A stretch of DNA of 40,699 nucleotides from Gemmatimonadaceae bacterium (GCA_025358925.1 JANYHT010000011.1:1-40699), one strand, 5' to 3'. Shown: positions 15,901-25,372, numbered from the stretch's first letter. Notes: generated by a model from the sequence alone, not told the origin. Translations and numbers: made by a program.

Positions 15901-16737
15901 GCGCACCGGCTGCCCGCTGCGCGCGACCTCCGCCACGATGCCCTCACCGAGTCGGACCGGTTGCCGCGGACGTTCCGCACCGCGCAGTGTCCGCACGGCG
16001 GTGATCAAGATGTCTTTGTCGAGATCCGGAATGCCTATGGTGGCACCGTCCGCACGCGTTGCGCGCATCGCCTGTCGGCACAGCTCGCGCATGATCTCCG
16101 ATTCGTCCAACGAGCGCGCCAACGCAGCACCTGCCTCTTGCAATCGCTGTAATCGTTCGGCGCGCTGCTGCGCGAGCGAGTGTAGCGCATCATACGCAAT
16201 GCGTGCGGCCAAATGTCGAACCAGGCAACTGATATCCCGTCGCTTCGCGCTACAGGGTCGTCGACCATCGCGCGGACTGGCCAGCTTGATCGTGCCCAAC
16301 AGCTCGTGTTCGGCACCGTACAACAGCGCGAGGACCAAGTCGGTGGGCAGCCACGAGGTGCCATTGCCGCGTGGTGATGGATCCGCGCCAAAAAATTCGC
16401 GCGAGACCCACGCGTCGCTCCCGTCCAACAGCAGCAGATCATCCACACGATATCGGTCGAGATGCGCGAGCAGACGTCGCCATGCTGCGCCGGGCAACGG
16501 CTGCAACGGGTGTCCAACATCGTCCCCGTGCTCCGACGTTTCGGACGAGACGGTGAGCGTGATATTCATCGACGCGTCGCGCAGCGTGATGAGCACGCGA
16601 TCGAAACCAAACGACTGCAGCGCATCGACGGCCGCGCGCACGCGCGCCGAGGGCGACGTTCCGCGATCAATCGCGTGGAGCGCGTCGGCCAAGGTGAACG
16701 GAGTGGAACGAGGTGGTGGTGTCAGTATCTGAGACAT
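12961..16737 (-). CDS. GAF/PAS hybrid sensor kinase with Asn in place of the H-box His
   Basis: A 1258-residue soluble hybrid kinase without membrane segments. Order: an N-terminal GAF-like region (about 20-190), GAF (about 215-360), GAF (about 375-535), three PAS domains (about 540-895), HisKA-type helices (about 895-965), HATPase (about 1000-1120) and a receiver domain (1138-1258). The ATPase has its N box (LLINLLTNAEEAL), G1 (SDSGPGIAD) and G2 (GGRGFGLTIS). The receiver has acidic EDE (1142-1144), Asp1186, Thr1216 and Lys1238. The H box reads SGVANELNNPLA: residue 908 is Asn (AAC) where His is expected. Autophosphorylation on this residue should be impossible. Start ATG 16737 lies 76 bases after tamB. 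Confidence 0.93.
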   Translation of the reverse strand: MSQILTPPPRSTPFTLADALHAIDRGTSPSARVRAAVDALQSFGFDRVLITLRDASMNITLTVSSETSEHGDDVGHPLQPLPGAAWRRLLAHLDRYRVDDLLLLDGSDAWVSREFFGADPSPRGNGTSWLPTDLVLALLYGAEHELLGTIKLASPRDGRRPCSAKRRDISCLVRHLAARIAYDALHSLAQQRAERLQRLQEAGAALARSLDESEIMRELCRQAMRATRADGATIGIPDLDKDILITAVRTLRGAERPRQPVRLGEGIVAEVARSGQPVRFGDRDADRAREKAGIAPLLSTYDVVGDASPASSILAVPLLSGIHLVGVLSVFAASREVFSAEDQEVMATMASQAATAIANARRYAESERERRQTEALADVARAVGESLRLGEVLRLILRHSVALLGAEGACIALKHDDYLNIVAAVGAADVLAGVHVPVAGSLLGRATTLNELVVSNDFSNDPFANRSVLRLSPIQRAVIVPLVTGRGTIGAIAVINREQPFLQDDARVLQRLADHVAVAIVNARLFEEIERATREWKVAFDSIASGMVVLEENQAVRRCNSRAAELCGVPIAALLGQSFASALLGEGTSNNAVALTSLIQRSVAAGTVTRHSVRDDARGRLYELLAAPHPDGGCVLTFDDVTHARQLAERHQRVLETVSDAIVITGLDGRIAFANAAAHDLFDRELLVGLLSAELTAEDSLAEVQERERYAQDGVPQRYECRVLTASGTHRHVAISTAPLSELGQITGSVACLRDVTEQRSGAIALADSQDLYARLVESAMDGIFTIDADGCFTSVNQGFLIATGRTREELLGASYTDMLDPRDHADAAGLLAAIFAGRRQRMQIRFRGANGLLRVGVINTSPVERDGRVVGGLGVVRDTTDEEVLRESNAQQSRLAAVGQLLSGVANELNNPLASLLAVAELEASSPTIGDADREVIGQILNEARRASRIVGALLESANDRGRERALVDVNRIVRGALELHGFSLRRRNIAVETSLEPSNVYVQGDSAQLRQLLINLLTNAEEALEGSSGEQEIRITTCVVDNAVVLSVSDSGPGIADAHLQSVFEPMFSTREERGGRGFGLTISRTIARDHGGQLAVTSSTNAGATLTLTLPVANTDAPTETAPTRVARSTEQSTILVVEDEATLRSAMSRYLSRAGFVVHMAAGGHEALAQLEERRYDVVLLDLRMEDLPGDEVYRELERRCPEQATRVLFITGDMQSASAAEFVRATGRPVLPKPFELGELGRRVADLLAAFAI

Positions 16738-16813
16738 GCGTTAAAGAGAGACGAGTGTCCCGTGTCACCGAAACAGTTTTGAGTCCGATCGCGGGCAGCG
16801 AGGTCGTGATTCC

Positions 16814-19800
16814 CTAGAAAGTCCACGTACGGAAGAAGTCGATGCCGATCTGTGGGGGCGTTTGCTGGAAGGTGCGTGAAATACCGAGGCGACCGCACGC
16901 CTGCGCACTGGAACCGGGCTCGAGACCAAGCGACAATGACAACCCACGATTAAAACGGCGCTCGATTTTCGCACCAAGCCCCTGCGCGAACAATGACAAT
17001 GCGTCACCGCCACCGGCAGTCTGCGGAGCCAGTCCGCACAGGCCAGTACTAAATGTGAAATACGTATTCCGCGCGATTTGTCCGCCAACGCCAACGCGCG
17101 TGGACGCCAGAATACCAAGTCCGTTATCACGCAGATTTGCCGCGTCGCCCGGTGCTAAGGCTGTTGGTTCCACCTGTACTACATCAAACCGTCCGCCAGC
17201 GAGCCGACTCGACAAGTAGCTGCCCGCGAGTCGCAGCGCGAGCGTTGCGCCCTGCTCGGCGTACGGGGTATCCAACACTTTGTACGCGGGCTCACCAGTC
17301 ACGAGGTAGCTCAGCATATCGCTTTCTGGCAATGGCGGATTGTCCGCACTGGACAGCGCCAGCGTCGGCCGATCCAACGTTCCACCAATGGCCACACGAA
17401 TGCGGACATTTTGTCGATTGGAATTCGCGCGCAGCTCGCGCACCGTGTGGAGTGCGGTAATATCAAGTGCCGGTTCAAGATCAGGATCGCCGAAAAACCG
17501 TACGACGCCGCGCTCAACTTCAAATCCCGGACGGGCAATGCCGAGATTGAGTTGATATGTACCGCGTTCGACGGTGAGCGAATCTGAAAGCGCCAGTCGC
17601 GCGTTGCCACCATCGCGCCCAGCGGAACGCGTGACCTGTAATGCGCCACCCAGTTTCAGATTGGCCTCGGGCGAACGAAGCCACACGTCGTCCCCGATGG
17701 AGATGCGCAAGTTGTCGAGCACGAGATTTTGCACCAACGCATTCGGTGCGTCGGGTAGCAACGCATTCATCGCGAGCGTGGTCGTGTCAATCACGTCCAA
17801 GTTGTCCGTGAGGTCGAGTCCACGCCGTTGGGAAAGCGCACGAATGTAGACACGTCCACGATCAATATTCACGGCACCGCGAATACGCGGTGCCGTCATC
17901 GCACCCGTGAGCGAGAGCGGCGTTGTCGTTGTAATCGTCAGCGACGCGGTGCGCGCCTTATCGATGGCGAGAAAATTATTTGCGGCGAGGCGCAGATCGA
18001 AAACGGGTCGCGCCGGATCACTGAAAACGATCATGCCGCTCACGCCTAGCGAATCCTGTGGCGTCGCGCCCGTGGCACCGAAGCGACGCACGTACACGGT
18101 GTCGCCTGCTAATCCAATGTCGGCTTGCGCGCGCTCCACGCGAATACCGAGGTTGTCGAGTGACAGCGCAGCGCTGTCCATCAACAGTTGACCGCGCAAT
18201 CGGGGCTTATCCCACGTTCCAGTTAGCTGTACATCGGTCGATAGGCGACCACGCGCCTTACTGATATCCGGAAACAAGGCCTCCAGCACTGAGAGGTCCG
18301 CTCGCGTACTCACGACTCGACCCGTGAGGGGCTTGTCCAACTGTCGTTCGCGCCCGCTCAACAATGCCAGATCAAGCGGCAGAATCGCGTCGGCCTGCAT
18401 CGCCGGTTTGCCTTCGACGTTGAGTACTGCGCTCAGGGCCAATCGCAACGAGTCGTACTGTGCGCGCATTATGAGCTCGCCGATCCGCAGTCGACCTGCC
18501 GCCGCATCATGCAGCGAGACGACGCCCTCAATGCGCGGTTGCGCACGCACACCGGCAACGCGCACGGTTGCATCCGCGCGACCACCGGTGAGTCGACTCG
18601 TGCGCAATAGTTGCCCAAGATCGGCCAATGGGACACGATCAACGTCGAGCATCGCACTAATGGCGCCCGAGTCGCCCAATGTGCCACGGAGCGCAAGGCG
18701 GCCAGCGTCGGTGTGTACCAACACCAGCGAATCCAGCATCCCCGTGTTCGTGCGCGATACATGGAACACGGCCGGTGCGAGCAGAGAAAATCCTCGCGGT
18801 GCTGTGAACGCACTATCGAATCGAATCGTCAGCGTATCGAGCACAATAGTACTGAGGTCCTCGCGACGACTCACACCGCCCGTGACCGCCAAACGCGATG
18901 CCGAGGGCGTGCGCAAATCAAATCCAAATCGTTCGGCCAACCCGTGCTGCAACGTTGAACGCCCCGACGCTGCGATGACATCCAGCCCCGCAAGCTTCGC
19001 CGAATCAAGCGTCATGGTTAGCGTGCCGTTCGGACCGCGCAGCGCATCTGTCACATTGAGCGTGACGTTCGTTCGCGCCGCCTGCACCGCTCCAAACATG
19101 ATCCCCGTGCCGTCCGCGCGCACGTCAAGCAGCACACCGTTGGTGTCGAGAGAATCGAAGGAGCCGCGTAGACGTCCACGCACATCAATCATGCCGCGCA
19201 GCGTATCAGCGGCGACGACGTAGCGCGTCGCCAACGTATCCGTGCCCCGCAGCCACGGACGTAAGCCACTCAGCGAATCGACCGAAATATTGAACAACAG
19301 TGAATCACGACGAGCCGCTAGCAGCCCGACCCCACCGCGAGCATACGCGCGTAACGCCGCGCTTTCAAATGACAGGGTGTCGATGCGCACGTGCCCGGAA
19401 TCGAACACGACAACGGCGGTACCGCCGAGCACGCGTACATCCGCGAAGCGCGAAGACTGATCAACCGTGGCCCGTAACGGTCCGCGCAATGAGACGAGCG
19501 ACGATCCCGTTAACGCAAGTTCGCCGACAGTATTTAGCGTCGTGATGGGATACGAAGCGTCGGCAAATAGATTTTGCAAATTCATACCGCGCGTACGAAA
19601 CGTGCCCGCCGCGCCGTACGCGGGCTCGAGCGCGTCCAGGCGTCCATCAAACGCGATCTCACCACCTTCGCCAGCAAGCGTCGTCTGTAACGCAAAATCT
19701 TCCGCCAATCCATTCGCGCGAATGCTGCCTACGGCGCTGCCGCGAAAGGGCAAACTTGGATACGATTTTGACAACATCGTGTACGAGATTGGCGACGCCT

Positions 19801-21373
19801 GCATATCCACGTCAAAGTGCACGCCGTCCGATAAAAGCGCATAGCGACCACTGCCGGTGAAGTGCGACGGCTGACCAATGCCATCGACGTGCGCGAGATC
19901 AGCCTGCGAGAATTTCGCGTGATACCATAGCGAATCGAGATGCATCGATCCACGCACAAGTCCTTGCACATCTGGGAAAAACGGATTCACGAAACGCGGT
20001 GTGCGCAAATCCAATTGGTCGATGCGGAGAGCAACGTCGTTGAACACCGCATCAGCCGGTTTGAAAATATTGAGCATCCCTACGGCCGAGAATCGTGAGA
20101 CAGCGCCTTGGACGTGCGCATCAGTGTACGACACCGTCGCCTCGTCCATCACCCATCGGGTCACGGGACCACCGCGTGCCACCACGCGCCCCGTCAGCTC
20201 GCCCTGCCAATCGTACGGAAACGCCTTGCCGTTGAACTGTTTCAGCAAGTCGGTGTGCGCGGGCGCGAGATCGAGCGCAACATCCGTGACGCGCAAAACG
20301 GGTCCGCCTACGCCGAATGTCATGCGGCCACGCACATGCGATCGCAATGATCGCGTATCCATGTCGGTCAGGATGTACTCCATGACCGATAATTCTTTGG
20401 GATCATTCTTGATCACAAGCGACGTACTCCCGCCGCCCGTGCGCGGCAATGACGGATCAATCCACGCCACGTCTGCCATCGCTACGGTGTCGCCACGCAA
20501 TCGTACATCATATCGAACGGGAATGCCGCTGCCCCACACTACTTTGGCGCTGCCGTGCCCGGTCGAATTGGCCAAGTTGAAATGCGCATCATCGACCCAC
20601 AACGAATCATCGAGCTTCCGTACGGTGGTTTTCATATTGCGAAACCAGAACGGCGGATACATCCACACCACGTCAAACTTTTGAATCGCAAACCGTTGTC
20701 CGGCAGAATCGGGATCGGCCAGTCGTGACTTGCCGAGCGCGAGGTCGCCGCGCACGAAACGCCATACGCGAACCGTGCGGTTTCCGTCGCGGCGAATCTC
20801 ACCGTCGTGACGTGCAATGTTGAAGGCCAACGCACTATCGCGTTTCGCACCCTTGAGCGAGTCGGATGGATCCCATGGCAATCGTGCCACCAACGTGCCT
20901 TCGTGCACCGTCGCCGTGTCAATTTGTACAAATTGACCAAAGCTCCCGGGCCGCTCCGGCAACTTCGGACCGGCACGACGCATAGCGCGTTTCCAATTCC
21001 AATCGTCATTGCCATAATCAACGAGCGTCACGATCGGGCGTGTTACTTCGAGCGATTTCAAGATGATGCGGCGATCAAGCAAGTCGCGTGGATCGTACGT
21101 CACGCGGATTGGACCTGTACTGATAAACGGCGCACCATTGGGTTCACTAATCGACAACGAATCGATGGTAATGTCGGTGAACAGGGTGCCACCAACTTTC
21201 CCCACATACAGCTTACCTGGAATGGTGGCTGCAATTGTTGGCACGAGCGCGCGCATGATTGTCGCTCGACCGACGTCTGTTTGCGTGAGCGTCGCGATCG
21301 CACCCACGCACAGTGCGCCGATCCCTAAGAGGACCGCAGCCGTCACCAACACAACCGTCCGACGACGCGCCAT
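16814..21373 (-). CDS. tamB: TamB/YtfN-like translocation and assembly module protein
   Basis: A 1519-residue AsmA/TamB-superfamily protein with one N-terminal signal anchor (about residues 6-30) and a long, repetitive beta-rich periplasmic body. The C-terminal DUF490 domain (roughly 1150-1519) ends in FFRTWTF, with a terminal Phe as in beta-barrel-associated proteins. TamB spans the periplasm and works with the Omp85 protein TamA in outer-membrane protein insertion and probably lipid transport. The gene starts 30 bases after tamA ends, which supports the pairing. Its length is in the usual range. The reading frame is intact over 4.5 kb. Confidence 0.93.
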   Translation of the reverse strand: MARRRTVVLVTAAVLLGIGALCVGAIATLTQTDVGRATIMRALVPTIAATIPGKLYVGKVGGTLFTDITIDSLSISEPNGAPFISTGPIRVTYDPRDLLDRRIILKSLEVTRPIVTLVDYGNDDWNWKRAMRRAGPKLPERPGSFGQFVQIDTATVHEGTLVARLPWDPSDSLKGAKRDSALAFNIARHDGEIRRDGNRTVRVWRFVRGDLALGKSRLADPDSAGQRFAIQKFDVVWMYPPFWFRNMKTTVRKLDDSLWVDDAHFNLANSTGHGSAKVVWGSGIPVRYDVRLRGDTVAMADVAWIDPSLPRTGGGSTSLVIKNDPKELSVMEYILTDMDTRSLRSHVRGRMTFGVGGPVLRVTDVALDLAPAHTDLLKQFNGKAFPYDWQGELTGRVVARGGPVTRWVMDEATVSYTDAHVQGAVSRFSAVGMLNIFKPADAVFNDVALRIDQLDLRTPRFVNPFFPDVQGLVRGSMHLDSLWYHAKFSQADLAHVDGIGQPSHFTGSGRYALLSDGVHFDVDMQASPISYTMLSKSYPSLPFRGSAVGSIRANGLAEDFALQTTLAGEGGEIAFDGRLDALEPAYGAAGTFRTRGMNLQNLFADASYPITTLNTVGELALTGSSLVSLRGPLRATVDQSSRFADVRVLGGTAVVVFDSGHVRIDTLSFESAALRAYARGGVGLLAARRDSLLFNISVDSLSGLRPWLRGTDTLATRYVVAADTLRGMIDVRGRLRGSFDSLDTNGVLLDVRADGTGIMFGAVQAARTNVTLNVTDALRGPNGTLTMTLDSAKLAGLDVIAASGRSTLQHGLAERFGFDLRTPSASRLAVTGGVSRREDLSTIVLDTLTIRFDSAFTAPRGFSLLAPAVFHVSRTNTGMLDSLVLVHTDAGRLALRGTLGDSGAISAMLDVDRVPLADLGQLLRTSRLTGGRADATVRVAGVRAQPRIEGVVSLHDAAAGRLRIGELIMRAQYDSLRLALSAVLNVEGKPAMQADAILPLDLALLSGRERQLDKPLTGRVVSTRADLSVLEALFPDISKARGRLSTDVQLTGTWDKPRLRGQLLMDSAALSLDNLGIRVERAQADIGLAGDTVYVRRFGATGATPQDSLGVSGMIVFSDPARPVFDLRLAANNFLAIDKARTASLTITTTTPLSLTGAMTAPRIRGAVNIDRGRVYIRALSQRRGLDLTDNLDVIDTTTLAMNALLPDAPNALVQNLVLDNLRISIGDDVWLRSPEANLKLGGALQVTRSAGRDGGNARLALSDSLTVERGTYQLNLGIARPGFEVERGVVRFFGDPDLEPALDITALHTVRELRANSNRQNVRIRVAIGGTLDRPTLALSSADNPPLPESDMLSYLVTGEPAYKVLDTPYAEQGATLALRLAGSYLSSRLAGGRFDVVQVEPTALAPGDAANLRDNGLGILASTRVGVGGQIARNTYFTFSTGLCGLAPQTAGGGDALSLFAQGLGAKIERRFNRGLSLSLGLEPGSSAQACGRLGISRTFQQTPPQIGIDFFRTWTF

Positions 21374-21402
21374 TTATCGTCGCACCAATAACGGTGTCAT
21401 CA

Positions 21403-23673
21403 TCAAAACGCCTGTCCGATCCAGATACTCGGGTTCAGGCGACGCAGAAATCCGACGCTACGCAGTGGACGGAAGGTTGCGGGGCACGCACCCGCATCCT
21501 GCAACGCTGGGGCCGCCGGTGTCGTGGCCGTACGAATCGCCAACGTATTGCTTGGGCTTACGCAATACAGAGGCGCCACACCAGCCTGCAACGGCGCGTT
21601 GTAATAGGCGGCACCACTCGCGAGTTGATATGGATTGTATCCAAGATCAACGCGAATTGCGCCGAATGGTGAAACAATACGGACACCCAATCCCGGCGTA
21701 ATTTTTATCGCTGGGCCGTCGTCAACCAGCGCCCCCGTTTGCGTGCCGCTGACGCGATTCCACAACCGACCAGCATCGGTGAATAACGCTAATTGCAGCA
21801 GACGCGGCGCCACAGGACTCGGCACCTGCACTTCCACATTGCCCACCACGAGCGTGTTCCCACCCGTGGGCACTACACGTTCGGTGATACTGCCGGAGTC
21901 GGCACGATAGAACACCTGTCCGCCCGACAGCACCGTACGATACCGATCGACGATGTACACCGCGGGTCCAAGCTCATTCTGTCGGAACCCACGAACGGTG
22001 GTTGGACCGCCAGCGTACAAACGTTCTTGCGGTGGGATAAATCCATCAAGCGTTGGTTGCGTCCCACCGGCAAAGACCATTCCGCCGCGAATGTGCAGCA
22101 ACAGCGTCGCACCACCAATCAACGAGTGATACCACGTTGCGTCACCAGTACCGCGATTGAACTGCTGCGATTTGTCCGACCCAATCAACGTCGACGCGTG
22201 ACGCACACTCAGCCGAACGGTGCTCCCAGCCGACGGACGCAGCGGATTGTTTACGCGTTCACGTACGAGCGAGTATTCCAACGCCGCCAGTCGCGTATTC
22301 CGCTGTAAGAAATTGCGCGCATCGGTATCACACGCATTGAACACGGCGCAAAAAAACGCCGGCTCTGCTTCCGTGCGCCCCAGTTCCAGTTGATACGACA
22401 ACGTACTGGGATATCGAGACTGCAGCGGATTCGTCAGCGAGAGCGCACCTCCGATAGGTGCGCGTCGTAGGAACGCGCGGTACTCCGAGAGCGTCGAACT
22501 AAACACCGTGAGCGTTGGCACACGCGATTGTCGAGCACGCAGAGGCTGCCGGATCGTCATCGCGGTGTAATAGTTGAGCGTTCGACTGTACGGATCCGCG
22601 CGCGCTTGGCCTTGGCACAGTGCACGCGCGCCATCGAGCGGAGCGCCAATACCGATCTTACTCACGCGCGCCGTTAACTCGAGCCGTTGCGCGAACGGTA
22701 AGAAGTCGCGATCGGTCAGTGAGCCTTCCATCCGAAAGCAGTCGAGCGTTGCCCAGCCAAACCCTCCACGCGCCGCCCATCGATCGCCTTCCACAAGTCG
22801 TACCGTGAGGTTCACCGTCGAATCACCCGGCGGCTGCGCGCTATCCGGTTGCAGGTCGACACGCTGAAATGCATCGGTCTGATAGAGACTACGTTGTGCG
22901 TCAATGATTGCGCGCGCCGAAAACCAATCGCCGGTTCGCAGCGCCATGGTTCGACGAATGGTCGCGTCCGACACGCGTCGCCCACCGGTGGTCGTCGTAT
23001 CGACCAGAATGGCGATGCGACCCAATTTGGCTCGCGTGCCCGGCACCATCGTGACGTGCACATCCGACGTGCGCGACGATGTACTCGTGGTGTAGGCGAT
23101 TAAAACTTCGGCTTGCGGCCACCCCATATTGCGCATGCGACGCACCAATGTATCACGCCCGGCTTCTAGTGCACCGCGATCAAAGAGCCCACCCGTTTGC
23201 AATGGAAAGTCTGTGGCGAGGCGTTCTGCCACCGTAACATCACTGGGTGTGCCTAACGTCGTGATGCGCAGGGCGCTCACGCGCATGGGTATCCCTTCGC
23301 GAATCGTAAATGTGATGTCAATCACGCCGCGGCGCAGCGTGCGCACAATCGTATCAATTTTTACGTCAGGAAAACCGCGACGTCGATGGAGCGTCTCCAA
23401 TCGCTGCACATCCCGCACAAATTCAACAGGGTCGAGACAGCGTCGTTCTCCGATTACCGGCAGCCCCGCCAGCGACGACGGCAACGTCACCACGGTTGCA
23501 GCCAACGTGGAGGATGTGAACTCGTGGTTGCCCGTAAAGTGCAGCGCGCGCACCTCGCGATCCCCACGATCACAGGACAGATCCTGCGCGGCCGCCGTGA
23601 TGGCGAACACACCGGCAAGGATGGCGAGGAGGAGGTACTTGAGGACGCTGGCTCCGCGCACGCGGTAAGGCAC
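21403..23673 (-). CDS. tamA: TamA/BamA-like Omp85 outer-membrane protein
   Basis: An Omp85-family outer-membrane beta barrel of about 756 residues. A signal peptide (VLKYLLLAILAGVFAITAAAQ) is followed by three POTRA-like domains (beginning VRALHFTGNHEF, MRVSALRITTLG and KLGRIAILVD) and a barrel from about residue 310. The barrel contains the substrate-lid motif VRGFRQNELGP and ends with IRVDLGYNP and a terminal Phe (SIWIGQAF). Partner of the TamB encoded next. The start is uncertain: GTG at 23673 or 23661 places the signal peptide correctly. The frame is open further upstream to 23778, but that adds a leader with no signal character. Confidence 0.9.
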   Translation of the reverse strand: MPYRVRGASVLKYLLLAILAGVFAITAAAQDLSCDRGDREVRALHFTGNHEFTSSTLAATVVTLPSSLAGLPVIGERRCLDPVEFVRDVQRLETLHRRRGFPDVKIDTIVRTLRRGVIDITFTIREGIPMRVSALRITTLGTPSDVTVAERLATDFPLQTGGLFDRGALEAGRDTLVRRMRNMGWPQAEVLIAYTTSTSSRTSDVHVTMVPGTRAKLGRIAILVDTTTTGGRRVSDATIRRTMALRTGDWFSARAIIDAQRSLYQTDAFQRVDLQPDSAQPPGDSTVNLTVRLVEGDRWAARGGFGWATLDCFRMEGSLTDRDFLPFAQRLELTARVSKIGIGAPLDGARALCQGQARADPYSRTLNYYTAMTIRQPLRARQSRVPTLTVFSSTLSEYRAFLRRAPIGGALSLTNPLQSRYPSTLSYQLELGRTEAEPAFFCAVFNACDTDARNFLQRNTRLAALEYSLVRERVNNPLRPSAGSTVRLSVRHASTLIGSDKSQQFNRGTGDATWYHSLIGGATLLLHIRGGMVFAGGTQPTLDGFIPPQERLYAGGPTTVRGFRQNELGPAVYIVDRYRTVLSGGQVFYRADSGSITERVVPTGGNTLVVGNVEVQVPSPVAPRLLQLALFTDAGRLWNRVSGTQTGALVDDGPAIKITPGLGVRIVSPFGAIRVDLGYNPYQLASGAAYYNAPLQAGVAPLYCVSPSNTLAIRTATTPAAPALQDAGACPATFRPLRSVGFLRRLNPSIWIGQAF

Positions 23674-23716
23674 TTCGGAATGCAGGAGGGAATCACCGAG
23701 GCGTCGGCATATTCCG

Positions 23717-23745
23717 TTGATAGATTGCGCGTTACGCGCTATCCA
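23717..23745 (+). promoter_or_regulatory. Candidate promoter with palindromic spacer, for the peptide-binding gene
   Basis: TTGATA (23717-23722) and TATCCA (23740-23745) are 17 bases apart. The spacer contains the perfect 13-bp palindrome GCGCGTTACGCGC (23727-23739). It lies in the 113-base gap between the divergent tamA and the substrate-binding protein, 41 bases before the latter's ATG. The -10 match is moderate. The palindrome could be an operator serving either gene. Confidence 0.35.
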
Positions 23746-23786
23746 AAGTTCTCCCGTCTCTCGCTCAACGTCAACCACGTCTGCGC

Positions 23787-25367
23787 ATGCCCGTCACTCG
23801 TGTTGTCTTCTCACGCGTTCGACCGCTGTTGGTGTGCGTCACGCTAAGCGCCGCCTGCCGCAGCGCGGAACCCACCGCCGATCGGCACACGCTCGTCGAT
23901 TCACGCGATTGGTACGATCCGCGCTCGCTCGATCCAGCGCGCTCAACCGATGTGCCAACGGGTCGTGCTGTCGCCTATCTCTTCGATGGACTGACGCGGT
24001 TTACACCCGACGCCCGGGTCGAGCCGTCACTCGCCACACGCTGGGACGTCTCCTCAGATGGACTGCGCTACACGTTCCATCTGCGCCAAGGAGTCTTGTT
24101 TCACGACGGCAAACCATTCGTCGCGCGTCATGTTGCGCAATCGTTTCGGCGCGTGCTCGACCCCGCCACGAAAGGCGGACAAGTGTGGCCGCTTTACCCC
24201 ATTAAGGGTGCACACGCCTTCGCCGACGGGAAGAGCACGGCGCTCGGCATAGCGACACCGGATGACTCGACCGTTATTGTGACGCTCGAAGAACCATTTT
24301 CGATTTTCCCAAAACTTCTCGCGATGCCCGTCGCATCCATCGTGCCCGACTCCATTGGCAATGACTTTAGTGAACATCCGATCGGCACCGGGCCGTGGCG
24401 TTTAGTCGCGTGGAAACATGACGATTACCTGAAGTTTGCGCGTAACCCCATGTACTTTGGCGGCGCGGCCACCATCGATACGCTTCTGGCGCGCATCATC
24501 CCCGAACCATCCACGGCAGTCGCTGAGTTTGAGAGTGGCACGGTCGACATTTTGTACGTGCCCGAAGATCAGACTCGCGCGTGGGAAGAAACCGATTCAC
24601 GACAGGCGAAGCTCACGAGCGCGCCCGCGCTGCGCTTGTGGTACATCGGCGTAAATACAACCCGCGGTGCCTTGAAGGATGTGCGCGTGCGGCAAGCCAT
24701 CGCGCGCGCGATCGACGTGCCAACGTTGCTCAAACAATTGCTCGCCGGTCGTGGACGCGTCGCGGCGGGGGTCATTCCGCCATCGCTTGACGGCGCGGAC
24801 ACGTTGCGAAAAATTCTGCCCTACGACAGCGCCGCCGCACGTAAACTACTCGTCGATGCGGGGTTTGCCAAAGGCATTGACGTCGAACTGTGGTGCTCAC
24901 AAACCGCACCGTTTCCGCGCCTCGCGCAATCCATTCAGGCATATCTCGCCGCCGCAAATATCCGCGTCAAAATTGTGCAACGTGACGCCAGCTCTATGCG
25001 CGCAGCCGCCCGCGCTGGTCAAACGGACTTGGTGCTGAAAGATTGGTATGCCGATTACCCCGACGCCGAAAACTTTCTGTATCCCCTCTTGCACTCGGCC
25101 AACCGCGGCGCGGGCGGCAATGTGTCGTTCTTCAGCGATGCAACATTTGATAAACTGGTTGATCAATCACGGAAAGAATCCGATCCGACCAAGCGCGCGG
25201 CATTGTATCGACAGGCCGATAGCGTGGCGTACAACAGTGTCGGTCTCATGCCGTTGTTTTTCTACAACGAACTGTACGCCATTCAGCCGTGGGTGCAGGG
25301 CTTCGAAGTCCCAGTAATTTTCAATGGGCAACGCTGGACGAAAGTGAGGTTAGGGACTAGGGACTAG
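23787..25367 (+). CDS. Peptide ABC transporter substrate-binding lipoprotein
   Basis: A 526-residue SBP_bac_5 (OppA/DppA-type) protein. The N-terminus has Arg-flanked hydrophobic residues and a lipobox-like LSAAC (Cys24). The family body is clear: RSTDVPTGRAVAYLFDGLTRF, then LATRWDVSSDGLRYTFHLR with GVLFHDGKPF, and later GTGPWRLVAWKHDDYLKFARN. The fold binds peptides or other solutes outside the inner membrane. The last residues (RLGTRD) and stop are encoded by a heptamer repeat (25350-25367), so the natural C-terminus may have been altered slightly. The DppB-like permease follows immediately. No cognate ATPase is present. Confidence 0.93.
   Translation: MPVTRVVFSRVRPLLVCVTLSAACRSAEPTADRHTLVDSRDWYDPRSLDPARSTDVPTGRAVAYLFDGLTRFTPDARVEPSLATRWDVSSDGLRYTFHLRQGVLFHDGKPFVARHVAQSFRRVLDPATKGGQVWPLYPIKGAHAFADGKSTALGIATPDDSTVIVTLEEPFSIFPKLLAMPVASIVPDSIGNDFSEHPIGTGPWRLVAWKHDDYLKFARNPMYFGGAATIDTLLARIIPEPSTAVAEFESGTVDILYVPEDQTRAWEETDSRQAKLTSAPALRLWYIGVNTTRGALKDVRVRQAIARAIDVPTLLKQLLAGRGRVAAGVIPPSLDGADTLRKILPYDSAAARKLLVDAGFAKGIDVELWCSQTAPFPRLAQSIQAYLAAANIRVKIVQRDASSMRAAARAGQTDLVLKDWYADYPDAENFLYPLLHSANRGAGGNVSFFSDATFDKLVDQSRKESDPTKRAALYRQADSVAYNSVGLMPLFFYNELYAIQPWVQGFEVPVIFNGQRWTKVRLGTRD
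25350..25367 (+). repeat. TTAGGGA-type heptamer repeat within the 3' end of the lipoprotein gene
   Basis: TTAGGGA CTAGGGA CTAG: two and a half heptamer units that supply the last codons and the TAG stop of the substrate-binding gene. The same motif in the opposite orientation occurs at 31729-31763. Confidence 0.7.
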
Positions 25368-25372
25368 TGCCT

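Noticed and set aside
15674-16732. 352-codon plus-strand frame
   Set aside because: Antisense to the GAF region of the hybrid kinase; the Ser/Arg-rich composition is typical of a shadow frame.
18324-19223. 299-codon plus-strand frame inside tamB
   Set aside because: Shadow of tamB; Arg/Ser-rich and without any recognisable motif.
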